64,000 nucleotides of DNA from NCBI RefSeq assembly GCF_000190755.2, contig NZ_JH109152.1:806001-870000 (forward strand). The letters run 5' to 3'. The stretch is from Methylobacter tundripaludum SV96. Lineage in GTDB: Bacteria > Pseudomonadota > Gammaproteobacteria > Methylococcales > Methylomonadaceae. Position numbers and translations under genes: made by a program. The notes under the pieces are model-generated. The model was not told the origin of the DNA and ran no database searches. It saw only the letters and a list, made by a program, of their open reading frames with translations. How positions within the stretch are numbered: the first letter of the stretch is position 1; each line of letters starts with the position of its first letter. Positions 20,082 to 30,610 of the stretch are shown one piece after another.

Positions 20082-20555
20082 ATGAAAACGACAAATAAAG
20101 ATAAGCAAAAGGTTTTAATCGATAGCGTTCTTGTGGTTACCTGTCTATCAGTTGTTTTAGGACTGGCGGGTTGCCAACAAGAAGGCTCTGCAGAAAAGGC
20201 AGGGAAAAAAATCGATCGTGCGGCTGAAAAGGCTGAGCAAAAGATTGATCAAACGACAGAAAAAGCAAAAAAGGAAATTGAAGGCGCAAAGGAGTCGGTA
20301 ACCGAAAAAACCGGAACAGCGGGAGAATACATCGATGACTCGGTTATTACCACAAAGGTTAAGGCGGCAATTTTAAATGACCCTCTGCTTAATGCATCCC
20401 ATATCGAAGTAACCACCGACAAAGGCGTAGTGAAGTTGAGCGGTACGGTTGATTCCGAGCCCAGCATCAGCAAAGCGATAGAAGTGGCCAAGAGCCAGAA
20501 GAATGTGCTTTCGGTTGAAAGCAGCCTGGTTGTTAATATTATGACGGGTAAATAG
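20082..20555 (+). CDS. BON-domain lipoprotein (OsmY-like)
   Basis: A 157-residue predicted lipoprotein. The N-terminal hydrophobic stretch ends in LGLAGC, a lipobox with Cys at about residue 31. A highly charged Lys/Glu/Ala segment follows (residues 38-75, repeats of AEKAxxKID type), probably a long helix. One BON domain follows, from about 85 to 155 (DSVITTKVKAAIL, GVVKLSGTVDSE). BON proteins such as OsmY are periplasmic, phospholipid-binding and often induced by osmotic or envelope stress. A good AAGGAATA ribosome site precedes the ATG. It lies between an OmpA-like gene and another secreted protein. Confidence 0.85.
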   Translation: MKTTNKDKQKVLIDSVLVVTCLSVVLGLAGCQQEGSAEKAGKKIDRAAEKAEQKIDQTTEKAKKEIEGAKESVTEKTGTAGEYIDDSVITTKVKAAILNDPLLNASHIEVTTDKGVVKLSGTVDSEPSISKAIEVAKSQKNVLSVESSLVVNIMTGK

Positions 20556-20721
20556 GGCTTTGCTTAATAGCCTCTAAATTAAAGACCATTGTATAAAAAA
20601 ACAATTCAGAGGCGTAACTGCGTTAATGGAAGGCTAAGGGGCGCTCAAAAATCCAAATAATGGTGGTGATAATCCTGTATGTGCCATCGTTATCCCTTAC
20701 GGCCCACAAGGAGCAATTTTT

Positions 20722-21168
20722 ATGAAACGTTTATGTTTAGCGCTTATTTTTCTCTGCATGCTGAGCGGTTTTTCTGTAGCTGCGGAGGAACAGCTTATTA
20801 TCAAGCCGCAAACTCAAGGTGAGGTTACGTTTGTCACTGGTGGGGTGGGGGAGGATGAACGGAATGCGATGGAAGCCATGCGGGCTGACTACAACTTGAA
20901 CCTGCTATTTTCGGTAAGGGGTACAGGAGAATATGTCAGTGACGTCAAGGTTCGTATCACCGATTCACGCGGTAATATACTCATGGAATCCGTGTCTGAC
21001 GGCCCTATGCTATTCGCCAAACTCAAGCCTGGTCGTTACATCGTTAGCGTAGAACGAGAGGGTCATCAGGTAATCCATAAAGCGGTAACGGTCAAACAGC
21101 GAACTTTCATTGTCGTTCACTTGGCCCCAAGAGCAGGGAGACTAGATCGGCATTTCGCCTTCCTTTGA
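20722..21168 (+). CDS. Secreted carboxypeptidase-regulatory-like (beta-sandwich) protein
   Basis: A 148-residue secreted protein with a signal peptide (MKRLCLALIFLCMLSGFSVA). The mature part has a transthyretin/carboxypeptidase-regulatory-like pattern: VSDVKVRITDSRGNILMESV, a central GPMLFAKLKPGRYIVSVE strand-turn-strand and the final VTVKQRTFIVVHL. Such domains are usually non-catalytic and involved in binding or folding in the periplasm. It is preceded by a good AAGGAG site. The exact role is unknown; its neighbours (OmpA, BON, Crp regulator) suggest an envelope stress context. Confidence 0.7.
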   Translation: MKRLCLALIFLCMLSGFSVAAEEQLIIKPQTQGEVTFVTGGVGEDERNAMEAMRADYNLNLLFSVRGTGEYVSDVKVRITDSRGNILMESVSDGPMLFAKLKPGRYIVSVEREGHQVIHKAVTVKQRTFIVVHLAPRAGRLDRHFAFL

Positions 21169-21222
21169 GCATGTCTGTGATATTCCTCGGATACGATTTT
21201 CATCTCAGGTGGGTTCTGGCGG

Positions 21223-21990
21223 CTATTCTGACTCGGCGGGAAGGTTTGCTGTCAATGGGCCATGCCGGGGCGAGGGGAGCAAACGATCGAATTCTGTTTT
21301 GACTACTTGGTAACACTCGCAGACCCGTTCTTCCAGTCCCGGTCGATCAAGCACAGTGATACGGCCGCGGCTGTAATCAATCAGTCCCGCTCGCTGCAAT
21401 TTTCCGGCGGCTTCCGTGACGCCTTCGCGGCGTACGCCGAGCATATTGGCGATTAATTCCTGAGTCATCGTCAACTCGCTTGAAGAGAGCCGGTCAAGGC
21501 TTAGCAGCAGCCAGCGGCAGAGTTGTTGGTCCACAGAGTGATGCCGGTTACAGACCGCCGTTTGTGCCATCTGGGTAATCAACGCCTGAGTATAGCGCAA
21601 CAATAAATGGTGTAACGTTCCGTAGCGGCGCCCTCCAAAGCGGTCGAATTCCTGCATAAGTAAATTCGCCGGCATCCGGTAGGCGTAGCCTGCGCTCTGC
21701 ACGACGGCTCGATTAGGCATGGTTCCTCCTCCCATGAAGAGTGCGACGCCAATGATGCCATCGTTACCGACCACGGCGATCTCAGCCGATGCGCCATTCT
21801 CCATGACATAAAGTAGCGATACGATGCTGGTCGTGGGGAAATAGGCGTGAGACAGCTCGTCCCCCGACTCGTAAAGGACTTTGCCGAGCGGCATCTGGAT
21901 CAGTTCAAGTTGAGAGGAAAGACGCTCGCATCCATCTGAGGTCAGGGCATCAAGGAGATTGTTTTGTCTAGGGTTATGTAGATCATGCAT
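21223..21990 (-). CDS. Crp/Fnr-family transcriptional regulator
   Basis: About 255 residues from ATG 21990 (MHDLHNPRQNNLLDAL); a GTG at 22032 would add 14 residues and is less like relatives. An N-terminal cyclic-nucleotide-binding-like beta-barrel (MPLGKVLYESGDELSHAYFP to about residue 140) is followed by a winged helix-turn-helix (LTMTQELIANMLGVRREGVT, residues 175-195). It lacks the Fe-S cysteine set of Fnr. This subgroup typically sits beside small membrane proteins and stress genes, and the neighbours on the other side are the decayed DUF3096 and DUF3309 genes. The ligand is unknown. Confidence 0.88.
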   Translation of the reverse strand: MHDLHNPRQNNLLDALTSDGCERLSSQLELIQMPLGKVLYESGDELSHAYFPTTSIVSLLYVMENGASAEIAVVGNDGIIGVALFMGGGTMPNRAVVQSAGYAYRMPANLLMQEFDRFGGRRYGTLHHLLLRYTQALITQMAQTAVCNRHHSVDQQLCRWLLLSLDRLSSSELTMTQELIANMLGVRREGVTEAAGKLQRAGLIDYSRGRITVLDRPGLEERVCECYQVVKTEFDRLLPSPRHGPLTANLPAESE

Positions 21991-22413
21991 AAGCAATATC
22001 CATATTTGTGGGTCAAGATTGAATGGTTCCACCCATGAGGTTTAGGCTTGGTGGAAAATCCAAGGGGCACAGGATAAAAATACTGCTTATATTTTATAGT
22101 ATAGGAGATGCTTTAGCTTCAAATTACTGCTCAGGATTGGTTTGGATAAAGCGGGGCTGAACCAGGTGGCGGTCGTAGGGGGATTGCCCCCTGAATCGCC
22201 GAAAACTTTTCCAGAATGAGGTGCGGGATCGGGCTTGAAACGTGATTGTAACCACTCGCACCACTAGCGGCAGTCTATTCGATGGACGAACTAAGGCGAC
22301 TGACCCGGCTCGGCAAAATCAGAGCCTATCATCGCCGACGGCGATTTTATGTGCGATACCGGGGCTGCATCAGATATTGTCGTTAAGTTGTTTTTTACTC
22401 AAGGATAATGACT
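21991..22413. other. Intergenic region upstream of the DUF3096 remnant
   Basis: No intact gene was seen in these 423 bases. Two perfect short hairpins are present: AGGGGG-ATTG-CCCCCT at 22177-22192 and ATCGCCG-A-CGGCGAT at 22331-22345, the second followed by a short T-run. The region must include the promoter of the minus-strand Crp-type regulator. An AT-rich stretch at 22080-22105 is a plausible place. Confidence 0.45.
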
Positions 22414-22544
22414 ATGAATATTGCAATCGAAACTCTACTGGCACTTGTGATGGGGATATTGATCTTGTTGGTGCCGAGATTTTCGTGGCCGCGTATTTGA
22501 TTGCCGTGGGTGTCTTGGGGCTAATGCACCATGGCCTCACGTGA
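22414..22544 (+). pseudogene. DUF3096-type small membrane protein, frameshifted
   Basis: ATG 22414, with an AAGGA ribosome site, begins MNIAIETLLALVMGILILLV, a typical DUF3096 start (a tiny two-helix membrane protein). The frame then ends prematurely at a TGA at 22498-22500. The rest of the expected protein, FVAAYLIAVGVLGLMHHGLT, continues in the next frame to a stop at 22544. Restoring one T in the run at 22480-22483 would join the halves into one 43-residue protein. It is either a true pseudogene or a homopolymer sequencing error. Confidence 0.75.
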
Positions 22545-22624
22545 GAGGATGATCCTAAAGGTCAATGTCACGCCGTTTGGGAATGGTTTTGAGTTAAGTG
22601 TTTTTCTTCAAGAGGAGTGCTGTC

Positions 22625-22947
22625 ATGTCGCTTAGGATTTGGTTGAAAATAACTTCCCGAAACCACTATTTTCGATCGTCGAGCCGTTCGTGCTGAGCTT
22701 GTCGAAGCATGATCGGCTTGACGCGGTAGGCCGAAATTTTCCCGCTCACCCTTCGACAAGCTCAGGGCGAACGGAAAAATTTCACTCAATCCATATCGGG
22801 AAGTTATTACTGACCATATCCTTAGTACAATTTATTATCCTGATGCTTGTTGGCGTCATTCCAACTTGGCCACATAGCCGGGGGTGGGGCTACGGACCCA
22901 GCGGAGGGCTTGGGCTGGTGCTGATTATCTTATTAGACAAAATCTAG
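22625..22947 (+). pseudogene. DUF3309-type small membrane protein, interrupted by a repeat element
   Basis: The C-terminal part, up to the stop at 22947, reads LVGVIPTWPHSRGWGYGPSG followed by GLGLVLIILL, the DUF3309 signature. No start codon fits it. A ribosome site (GAGGAG) and ATG at 22625 beginning MSLRIW lie about 180 bases upstream in a different frame. Between them is a palindromic element (22648-22808). The simplest reading is that the element inserted within the first codons and broke the gene. The C-terminus is also a few residues shorter than usual. Confidence 0.7.
22648..22808. repeat. Palindromic repeat element (REPIN/MITE-like) with nested inverted repeats
   Basis: The outer arms are a perfect 13-bp inverted repeat, AATAACTTCCCGA (22648-22660) and TCGGGAAGTTATT (22796-22808). 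Inside is a second pair of 29-base near-perfect inverted arms at 22684-22712 and 22746-22774, containing the common bacterial REP core GAGCTTGTCGAAG. The element has no coding capacity and interrupts the DUF3309 gene. Confidence 0.8.
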
Positions 22948-23018
22948 TTCGCTTTCAGAGTCAAAGCCGATGCGAGTTGTCTCATTGCAATGTGAGTAGC
23001 CAAGCCTGCAAATATGCC

Positions 23019-23924
23019 CTAATTCGGCATATTATCGGGGAGTTTAGCTTGCTTTGAACCCAATAACCGATCAAAGAACTCATGCATCAGCAATGCGCCG
23101 AGTATGAGTAGCGTGCCTGTTGCCACTTTCATGGTCAGCGGTTCATGATTAACGGCATGACCCAACAGCAAAGCCATGACCGGTGAAATTAAAGTAATCA
23201 GCGCAACCTTGGTGGCGCTCTGGTGGATCAGTAAATAGTAATAAAGCACAAAGCCGATCGTCGTGGCTATCATCCCCAAGTAGACAATAGATGCCAGACT
23301 GATGGGTGAAATTTCAGTCGGCCAATGACCGTCAAACTTTGCCCAGGTAATCAGATAAGCAGGCAGAGACAACAACAGGCCGCCCGTTACCTGGGATAAC
23401 GCCGGTATTTTTCCGTCAATGCGTTTGACCCAAACCGAACTGACAGCCTGCAAAAAGGTAGATACCAGTACGCCGATGATACCCAACACTGCGTCATGCC
23501 CCAATTGCAAGGCCGAGCCGAACATGACCCACAAGCCGCTAATTCCCAGCACATAGGCCAGCAGGTTGCCCAGAGTCAGGCTCCGTTCCCCTAACCAGAC
23601 CGCCGCCAATAAAGCCGTCATCAACGGTAAAAGGCCGAATATCACCGAAATCCAGCCGGAAGGAATAAATTGCGCCGCCCAATAAACCACCAGCATCGAC
23701 CCGTAAATTTGTACGGCCACGGCAAGGTAAGTCAGCAGCGCTTTACGATGCCAGGCTAGGCGTTGTCCGGACAGGCCCAGCATCAATAAAATGCATAGCG
23801 TACCAATCGCCATTCGTCCGGTTACCCCGAACAGAAACCCCGGACCTTCGCCACTCCATTTGATGGCCAGCGGTGTCGTCGCCCAAAGCAAAACAATACT
23901 GATGTAGGCTAGATATATGCGCAT
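23019..23924 (-). CDS. DMT-superfamily (EamA) transporter
   Basis: A 301-residue inner-membrane protein with about ten hydrophobic segments in two EamA repeats (roughly residues 5-135 and 145-285). It starts MRIYLAYISIVLLWATTPLA and includes the characteristic WSGEGPGFLFGVTGRMAIG of drug/metabolite exporters. Substrates of this family (amino acids, metabolites, nucleotide-sugars) cannot be predicted from sequence. It is followed on the same strand, after its upstream 72-base gap, by a secreted cupin gene; joint function is not evident. Confidence 0.88.
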   Translation of the reverse strand: MRIYLAYISIVLLWATTPLAIKWSGEGPGFLFGVTGRMAIGTLCILLMLGLSGQRLAWHRKALLTYLAVAVQIYGSMLVVYWAAQFIPSGWISVIFGLLPLMTALLAAVWLGERSLTLGNLLAYVLGISGLWVMFGSALQLGHDAVLGIIGVLVSTFLQAVSSVWVKRIDGKIPALSQVTGGLLLSLPAYLITWAKFDGHWPTEISPISLASIVYLGMIATTIGFVLYYYLLIHQSATKVALITLISPVMALLLGHAVNHEPLTMKVATGTLLILGALLMHEFFDRLLGSKQAKLPDNMPN

Positions 23925-23996
23925 TAATTTAAATCGGGTGGTGTAAAGAAAGATGCCGGCACCGCTTTTCGATAGTGCCGCTCATCAATAGATGAC

Positions 23997-24392
23997 TTAC
24001 TTGACCGGGGCTAATTCAAAAATAATGAGTTCGGCGGCATCGTCGCCGACATTTTCTACCGACATCAGCTCGCCCGTTTCCCAAAAAACTTCACCAGCAG
24101 CGTAGGTGTTGGCTTTGCCGCCCTCGATGACTTTTAATGTGCCTTTAACCACATAGCGAGGCCCCGGTCCTTCATGGGTATGCCAAGGTGTTTTAAATGC
24201 GGGTGGAAACGCGACCCGTATCATTTTGGTATTGATGTTCGGGCTGGAAAGCTCCAGTTTTTTTTCTAATAAAACGGTTCTATTCAGGCCGGTTTTCTCT
24301 TGGGCTGAGACAGCCTGTATGCCGCTCAAGAATAACGCTGTAAGCGTTGCCAGAATAAATCCTGTTGATTTGATGGTTGGTATTTTTAACAT
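23997..24392 (-). CDS. Secreted cupin-domain protein
   Basis: A 131-residue protein with a signal peptide (MLKIPTIKSTGFILATLTAL, cleavage near AVSA-QE) and a single small cupin barrel. The first cupin motif is visible as PWHTHEGPGPRYVVKG (two His, Glu-like position), and the second as ENVGDDAAELIIFEL, which lacks the usual His, so metal binding may be incomplete. It would be periplasmic. It lies upstream of and on the same strand as the DMT transporter. The enzymatic role, if any, is unknown. Confidence 0.75.
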   Translation of the reverse strand: MLKIPTIKSTGFILATLTALFLSGIQAVSAQEKTGLNRTVLLEKKLELSSPNINTKMIRVAFPPAFKTPWHTHEGPGPRYVVKGTLKVIEGGKANTYAAGEVFWETGELMSVENVGDDAAELIIFELAPVK

Positions 24393-24564
24393 CTATCGGC
24401 CTCTCGATTTTATGATGGTTAACTGTTTTTCTATTATTTAATAAATTCATCTTATAGCTTTGTTAAAGCAGCTTAAAGAAAAAGTATACGCTACGGCCTG
24501 TTTTTTTCTATTTGTTAAATTCTTTAAATGCACACAGAATATGCGCATTATTATAACGCTTTGA

Positions 24565-25563
<999 letters not shown>

Positions 25564-25600
25564 GTAGGTAATAAAAAAATATACGAAAATTAAAAAATTT

Positions 25601-25675
25601 TTACCACGGAGACACGAAGAACACGAAGAAAAAACAAAGCAAAAACTTCGTGTCCTTCGTGTCTTCGTGGTGATA
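25601..25675. repeat. Dispersed inverted repeat of the CTTCGTGTCTTCGTGGT family, complete copy
   Basis: Left arm ACCACGGAGACACGAAGAA and right arm CTTCGTGTCTTCGTGGTGA enclose a short A-rich loop, so the whole element is a long imperfect palindrome. Further arms of the same family are at 30467-30496, 59526-59556, 61579-61600 and 61713-61743. It lies between hemF and argD and has no T-run. Confidence 0.85.
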
Positions 25676-25798
25676 TGTTTAATACTTCCTGCTTAATCAT
25701 TAGAACTTGCCTGAGACTAAATTGAAACCTATAATCGAGCATTTTTGTAATGGGCGGCAGGTTGCGGCCTATTTTTCCTTTAATTACAGACGGAAGCG

Positions 25799-26986
25799 AT
25801 GACTAGCCACATTATGCCAACTTACGGACGCTTGCCCATAACCTTCGAACGGGGAGAGGGCGCATGGTTGTTTGATCAAAACAATAATCGCTACCTGGAT
25901 GCGGTATCCGGCATAGCGGTGTGCAGCTTGGGTCATGCCCATCCTGCCGTGCATCAAGCTATCTGCAAACAAAGTGAAAAACTGCTGCACACGTCGAATT
26001 TGTACGGTATCGCCGTTCAGGAACAGCTGGCCGACAAGCTGGCCGAAAAAAGCGGCATGGATAATGTCTTTTTTTGCAATTCCGGTGCGGAAGCTAATGA
26101 AGCGGCGATCAAATTGGCGCGTAAATACGGTCACGAGCAGGGTATAGAAAACCCGGCGATTATCGTCATGGAAAAAAGTTTCCACGGCCGCACGCTGGCA
26201 ACGCTGAGCGCTACCGGCAACGCTAAAATCCAACAAGGCTTTGCGCCGTTGGTTGAAGGTTTTATTCGCGTACCGTACAACGACGTCAACGCCATCGAGC
26301 AAGCGGTTGAGCTGCACAAGAATGTCGTCGCCGTCTTGGTTGAACCGATACAGGGGGAGGGCGGCGTCAACATTCCCGCCGCCGATTATCTTAACCAAAT
26401 CCGCAGTCTGTGCGACCAGCATAACCTGCTGATGATGCTTGATGAAATCCAGACCGGGGTAGGTCGTACCGGCAAGTTTCTCGCTTTCCAGCATAACGGG
26501 ATACTGCCTGATGTGTGTACCTTGGCCAAAGCGTTGGGCAACGGCGTACCCATCGGCGCTTGTCTTGCTCGAGGCAAAGCGGCGAAGATATTCACCGCAG
26601 GCAATCACGGCTCTACCTTTGGCGGCAATCCGTTAGCCTGTAGCGCGGCCTTAGCGGTATTGGCGACATTGGATGCTGAAAACCTGATCGAGCAGGCCAC
26701 GCAAAAAGGCGATGCTATCTGCTCAGCGTTTAAAGACCGGTTACAGGGCAATGCGCATGTTGTCGATATTCGCCACAAAGGCATGATGATCGGCATTGAG
26801 CTCGACAGTCCATGCACTGAGTTAGTACATGCAGCGTTGCAAAATAACCTGTTGATTAATGTCACCAGTGAAAAAACCATTCGGTTGCTGCCGCCGTTGA
26901 TTATTAATCAGCAACAAATCGCTCAACTCGTAGAAACCTTATCGACACTTATTCATAAGCATACAGACACTCCCTATGAATCCTAG
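25799..26986 (+). CDS. argD: Acetylornithine aminotransferase
   Basis: A 395-residue class III PLP-dependent aminotransferase of arginine synthesis (N-acetylglutamate semialdehyde to N-acetylornithine), possibly also acting in lysine synthesis. It shows [17 protein letters not shown], the PLP-phosphate region, [26 protein letters not shown] and the Schiff-base lysine in [14 protein letters not shown]. The ATG is preceded by GGAAG. It overlaps argF by 11 bases, forming an argDF operon; argA lies 5 kb downstream in the same orientation. Confidence 0.95.
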   Translation: MTSHIMPTYGRLPITFERGEGAWLFDQNNNRYLDAVSGIAVCSLGHAHPAVHQAICKQSEKLLHTSNLYGIAVQEQLADKLAEKSGMDNVFFCNSGAEANEAAIKLARKYGHEQGIENPAIIVMEKSFHGRTLATLSATGNAKIQQGFAPLVEGFIRVPYNDVNAIEQAVELHKNVVAVLVEPIQGEGGVNIPAADYLNQIRSLCDQHNLLMMLDEIQTGVGRTGKFLAFQHNGILPDVCTLAKALGNGVPIGACLARGKAAKIFTAGNHGSTFGGNPLACSAALAVLATLDAENLIEQATQKGDAICSAFKDRLQGNAHVVDIRHKGMMIGIELDSPCTELVHAALQNNLLINVTSEKTIRLLPPLIINQQQIAQLVETLSTLIHKHTDTPYES

Positions 26987-27884
26987 ACATTTCATCAGCC
27001 TGCTTGACTTATCCGGCGACGAACTTCGTAGCTTGATCAACCGAGGCATCGTCCTAAAAAATAACCGCGATCCTGATTACCAACCGTTAAAGGGACAGGT
27101 CTTGGCGATGATTTTTGAAAAATCATCGACGCGCACCCGTATTTCATTTGAATCCGGCATGAGTCATTTTGGCGGCAGCGCATTGTTTTTATCGCCCAGA
27201 GATACACAGCTGGGTCGGGGCGAGCCGTTGCAAGACAGCGCCAGAGTCATCTCCAGCATGGTCGATTGCATCATGCTCAGGACCGATAAGCACGAAACGG
27301 TGACCACCTTCGCCCAATATTCAAGCGTCCCGGTGATCAACGGCTTGACCGACTTGCAGCATCCCTGCCAATTACTGGCCGACATGCAGACTTATTTTGA
27401 ACATCGCGGCGACATCAAAGGCAAAACGGTGACCTGGATCGGCGACGGCAATAATATGTGTCACTCTTATATCCATGCGGCAACGGTGCTGGACTTCACT
27501 TTGAATATCGCCTGCCCAAAAGATTACCAGCCCTTACAAGACATCGTCGAAGCTGCCGGAGAACGCGTCCGGTTCTTTGACACGCCGCTGGCCGCCGCCC
27601 AAAATTCAGACCTGGTCGTCACCGATGTTTGGGCCAGCATGGGGCAGGAAGAAGAACAAAAACAACGCGAAATGGCCTTTAAGAATTATCAGGTCAACGC
27701 CGAGGTTATGAAAGTTGCACATAACGATGCGCTGTTTATGCACTGTTTGCCCGCCCATCGGGGGGAGGAAGTCAGCGCCGACGTGATTGACGGCGCTCAA
27801 AGCGTTATCTTTGATGAAGCTGAAAATCGCCTGCATGCACAAAAGGCATTGCTGGAATTTCTCCTGTGCAAAAAATCACGTTAG
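26976..27884 (+). CDS. argF: Ornithine carbamoyltransferase
   Basis: A 302-residue OTCase that makes citrulline from ornithine and carbamoyl phosphate. The carbamoyl phosphate site [16 protein letters not shown] is near residues 48-63, [11 protein letters not shown] near 128-138, ornithine-binding residues in DVWASMGQE, and the [10 protein letters not shown] loop near 251-260. It lacks the anabolic/catabolic-specific extensions of other types. Its start lies inside the 3' end of argD (11-base overlap), so translation is probably coupled. Confidence 0.96.
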   Translation: MNPRHFISLLDLSGDELRSLINRGIVLKNNRDPDYQPLKGQVLAMIFEKSSTRTRISFESGMSHFGGSALFLSPRDTQLGRGEPLQDSARVISSMVDCIMLRTDKHETVTTFAQYSSVPVINGLTDLQHPCQLLADMQTYFEHRGDIKGKTVTWIGDGNNMCHSYIHAATVLDFTLNIACPKDYQPLQDIVEAAGERVRFFDTPLAAAQNSDLVVTDVWASMGQEEEQKQREMAFKNYQVNAEVMKVAHNDALFMHCLPAHRGEEVSADVIDGAQSVIFDEAENRLHAQKALLEFLLCKKSR

Positions 27885-27910
27885 AATTAACCTTAATCGC
27901 ATCGGCCCCC

Positions 27911-27997
27911 TATCGATTGCGACATATCCACCATTCCCGGCAGTCGGTCGCATAGGTTCCTTACCGATTGCGACACTTCCGCCATCCCTGGCAGTCG
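27911..27997. repeat. Imperfect tandem duplication after argF
   Basis: Two copies of a roughly 36-base sequence containing CGATTGCGACA and GGCAGTCG lie 51 bases apart (27911-27946 and 27961-27997). It fills the gap between argF and the SH3 gene. No protein or RNA function is suggested. Confidence 0.6.
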
Positions 27998-28023
27998 TCA
28001 GGTGAACAACCATAGAGATTCAA

Positions 28024-28695
28024 GTGAAAAAAATACTAAACTCGTTTTTTATCCTACTGGTAACTTTGGGTTCAGCCCAGGCTGAAACCGTCTATGTTAC
28101 CGATAATCTGAATTTATCACTCAGGAGCGAAGAAAATAACACCAGTAAAGTTGTAAAGCTGCTTCCGACCGGCACCCCGCTGACGATAATAGATGAAAAC
28201 AAAAGCACCGGATTTGCCCACGTCCGCCTGAATGACGGCACAGAGGGCTACATGCCGATCCGTAATACCATGAAGGAACCGCCCAGTCGTTCCCAACTGG
28301 ACGTTGCCAACAAAAACCTGGCAGCGATACAGTCTGAAAACGCCACGCTTAAAGCCGAGTTAGCCACAATAAAAGAATCTATCACGCCGGGAACGTCACT
28401 TGAACAGTCCTTGGCGACAGAACGGGATCAGCTAAGCAGAGAACTCAGCGAACTGAAAAAAACCGCCGCCAGCACCGTGGAATTAAAGAACCAGCGCGAT
28501 GAACTTCAAGAACGCGTGGTTAATGTTGAACGGGAACTGCAACAATTCAAGCTTGAAAATCAGGCCTTGCAAGACACCGCCAATCAAGACTGGTTTTTAT
28601 ACGGCGGCATACTCGCGCTTATCGGTGTTATTTTAGGATTTATTTTGCCTAAGCTCAGCTGGCGTCGTAGCAGAAGCAGCTGGGATTCGTATTAA
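28024..28695 (+). CDS. Secreted SH3b-domain protein with coiled coil and C-terminal membrane anchor (YgiM-like, TIGR04211 type)
   Basis: A 223-residue protein starting at GTG 28024. A signal peptide (MKKILNSFFILLVTLGSAQA) is followed by a bacterial SH3 domain (residues 22-85; NLSLRSEENNTSKVVKLLPT and GYMPIR). A predicted coiled coil fills 95-190, rich in Leu/Glu/Gln heptads, and a transmembrane helix near 197-214 (GGILALIGVILGFILP) is followed by a basic tail. This is the E. coli YgiM architecture, an inner-membrane protein facing the periplasm whose function is not well defined. It stands between argF and ilvD. Confidence 0.82.
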   Translation: MKKILNSFFILLVTLGSAQAETVYVTDNLNLSLRSEENNTSKVVKLLPTGTPLTIIDENKSTGFAHVRLNDGTEGYMPIRNTMKEPPSRSQLDVANKNLAAIQSENATLKAELATIKESITPGTSLEQSLATERDQLSRELSELKKTAASTVELKNQRDELQERVVNVERELQQFKLENQALQDTANQDWFLYGGILALIGVILGFILPKLSWRRSRSSWDSY

Positions 28696-28744
28696 TTAAG
28701 GCAAAAAAGCCCGGCTCCTTCGCCCTTAGACTTTAATTTTTATT

Positions 28745-30433
28745 ATGAGTGACAAAAACACCCGCACCTTCTCTTCTTTGGTTGTTGACGGCATGGAGCG
28801 CGCACCGAGCCGCGCCATGTTGCATGCTGTTGGTTTTAACAATGAAGACTTCAAAAAACCGCAAATAGGCATTGCTTCAACCTGGAGCATGGTCACGCCT
28901 TGCAATATGCATATCAACAAGCTGGCCGATGCGGCAGCGCTTGGCGTTAACAATGCCGACGGTAAAGCCGTCATCTTTAACACCATCACTATTTCCGACG
29001 GCATTTCGATGGGCACCGAGGGCATGAAATATTCGCTGGTATCCCGCGAAGTGATTGCCGACTCGATTGAAACCGTGGTCGGTTGCCAGGGTTTTGACGG
29101 TGTCGTCGCGATCGGCGGCTGCGACAAGAACATGCCCGGCTGCATGATGGCTTTGGCACGTTTAAACCGTCCAGCTGTGTTTGTTTACGGCGGAACGATT
29201 ATGCCCGGCTGCCACAAAGACAAAAAGCTGGATGTGGTTTCGGTATTCGAGGCGGTCGGCGCCAGAGCCAACAACCAGATCGACGATGCCGAACTGGCCG
29301 AAATCGAAGCTAAAGCCATTCCGGGCGCGGGTTCCTGCGGCGGCATGTATACAGCTAATACCATGGCCTCAGCCATTGAAGCGCTGGGTATGAGCTTGCC
29401 CAACAGCTCAGCCCAGGCCGCCATTTCAAACGACAAACGCCTGGATTGCGAACGCGCCGGCGCTGCCGTTTTGGAACTGCTGAAAAAAGACATCAAGCCT
29501 CGCGACATCATGACCAAAGCGGCATTCGAGAATGCCATTACCGTGGTCATTGCACTCGGCGGCTCGACCAATGCAGTATTGCATCTCCTGGCGATGGCTA
29601 ACGCAACCGGCGTCGATATTACCCTGGACGACTTCACCCGTATCGGCAAACATGTACCGATGCTGGCCGACTTGAAACCCAGCGGCCGTTATCTGATGAC
29701 CGAATTGATCGAAATCGGCGGTATTCAACCGTTGATGAAAATTCTGTTGGATAAAGGTTTACTGCACGGTGATTGTTTAACCGTGACCGGCCTTACGCTG
29801 GCCGAAAATCTGGCTGATGTCTTACCGTATCCTGAAAATCAGGAAGTGATTCACTCCTTGGAAAATCCGATCAAGAAAGACAGTCATTTGGTCGTGTTGT
29901 ACGGCAATCTGGCCTCCGGCGGTTCGGTCGCCAAAATCACCGGCAAGGAAGGGCTGGTATTTACCGGCACAGCCAAAGTGTTTGAAGCCGAAGAACAAGC
30001 GCTGCAAAGCATTTTGAACGGCGATATCGTCAAAGGCGACGTGATTGTTATCCGCTACGAAGGCCCCAAAGGCGGCCCCGGCATGCGGGAAATGCTGTCA
30101 CCTACTTCGGCGGTCATGGGTAAAGGTTTGGGCAAGGAAGTCGCGTTAATTACCGACGGCCGGTTTTCCGGCGGCACCCACGGTTTCGTGGTTGGGCACA
30201 TCACGCCTGAAGCCTATGTCGGCGGCGCGTTGGCGATAGTCGAGAATGGCGATACCATCACCATCGACGCGGAAAACAACGAACTGAAACTGCATGTCAA
30301 CGAACATGAAATCGCCCGTCGCCTCGAAAAGTGGACGCAACCTGCGCCGCGTTATACCCGTGGAGTGTTGGCGAAATATGCCAAGTTGGTGAGTTCGGCT
30401 TCATTAGGTGCAGTGACCGATAATTTGGATTGA
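28745..30433 (+). CDS. ilvD: Dihydroxy-acid dehydratase
   Basis: A 562-residue IlvD of branched-chain amino acid synthesis (dihydroxy-acids to 2-keto acids). Cluster-binding cysteines are visible in [18 protein letters not shown] and [12 protein letters not shown]. The length and these motifs fit the shorter dehydratase subgroup, which is reported to carry a more oxygen-stable [2Fe-2S] cluster, rather than the 616-residue E. coli enzyme; that subgroup call is an inference. The C-terminal active-site region [15 protein letters not shown] is complete. Confidence 0.95.
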   Translation: MSDKNTRTFSSLVVDGMERAPSRAMLHAVGFNNEDFKKPQIGIASTWSMVTPCNMHINKLADAAALGVNNADGKAVIFNTITISDGISMGTEGMKYSLVSREVIADSIETVVGCQGFDGVVAIGGCDKNMPGCMMALARLNRPAVFVYGGTIMPGCHKDKKLDVVSVFEAVGARANNQIDDAELAEIEAKAIPGAGSCGGMYTANTMASAIEALGMSLPNSSAQAAISNDKRLDCERAGAAVLELLKKDIKPRDIMTKAAFENAITVVIALGGSTNAVLHLLAMANATGVDITLDDFTRIGKHVPMLADLKPSGRYLMTELIEIGGIQPLMKILLDKGLLHGDCLTVTGLTLAENLADVLPYPENQEVIHSLENPIKKDSHLVVLYGNLASGGSVAKITGKEGLVFTGTAKVFEAEEQALQSILNGDIVKGDVIVIRYEGPKGGPGMREMLSPTSAVMGKGLGKEVALITDGRFSGGTHGFVVGHITPEAYVGGALAIVENGDTITIDAENNELKLHVNEHEIARRLEKWTQPAPRYTRGVLAKYAKLVSSASLGAVTDNLD

Positions 30434-30574
30434 TGTAGGGTACGCTGTGCGTACCTTTTAGAAATTCACCACGAAGACACGAAGAACGCGAAGAAAAGAT
30501 CCGTAGAATGGGCTAACATAAGGAAGTCCATTGTTTCCATTGATGATAGATTTCGCTATCGCTCTACCCTACAT
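30433..30574. repeat. Small element with 10-bp terminal inverted repeats
   Basis: ATGTAGGGTA (30433-30442) and TACCCTACAT (30565-30574) are perfect inverted ends of a 142-base non-coding element. It contains a GTACGC-TGT-GCGTAC hairpin at its left end and one arm of the CACGAAGACACGAAG repeat (30467-30496), so it looks composite. It lies between ilvD and the DUF1640 gene. Confidence 0.7.
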
Positions 30575-30610
30575 GTATGCGGGCGATTAAGTTTCAATCA
30601 GGAGAGAGCC

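Noticed and set aside
22568-22789. Minus-strand open frame containing FALSLSKG and STSSARTA
   Set aside because: It is the translation of the inverted REP-like arms at 22684-22774, a familiar artefact of this repeat.
25784-26608. Long minus-strand open frame opposite argD
   Set aside because: It is a shadow of the well-supported aminotransferase on the other strand; its translation has no recognisable family.
26991-27004. Fourteen-base identity between the leader-proximal spacer (44488-44519) and the start of argF
   Set aside because: The identity is at the seed-distal end of the crRNA and does not extend; a match of this length is about what chance gives for 47 spacers in 64 kb. Not a self-targeting spacer.
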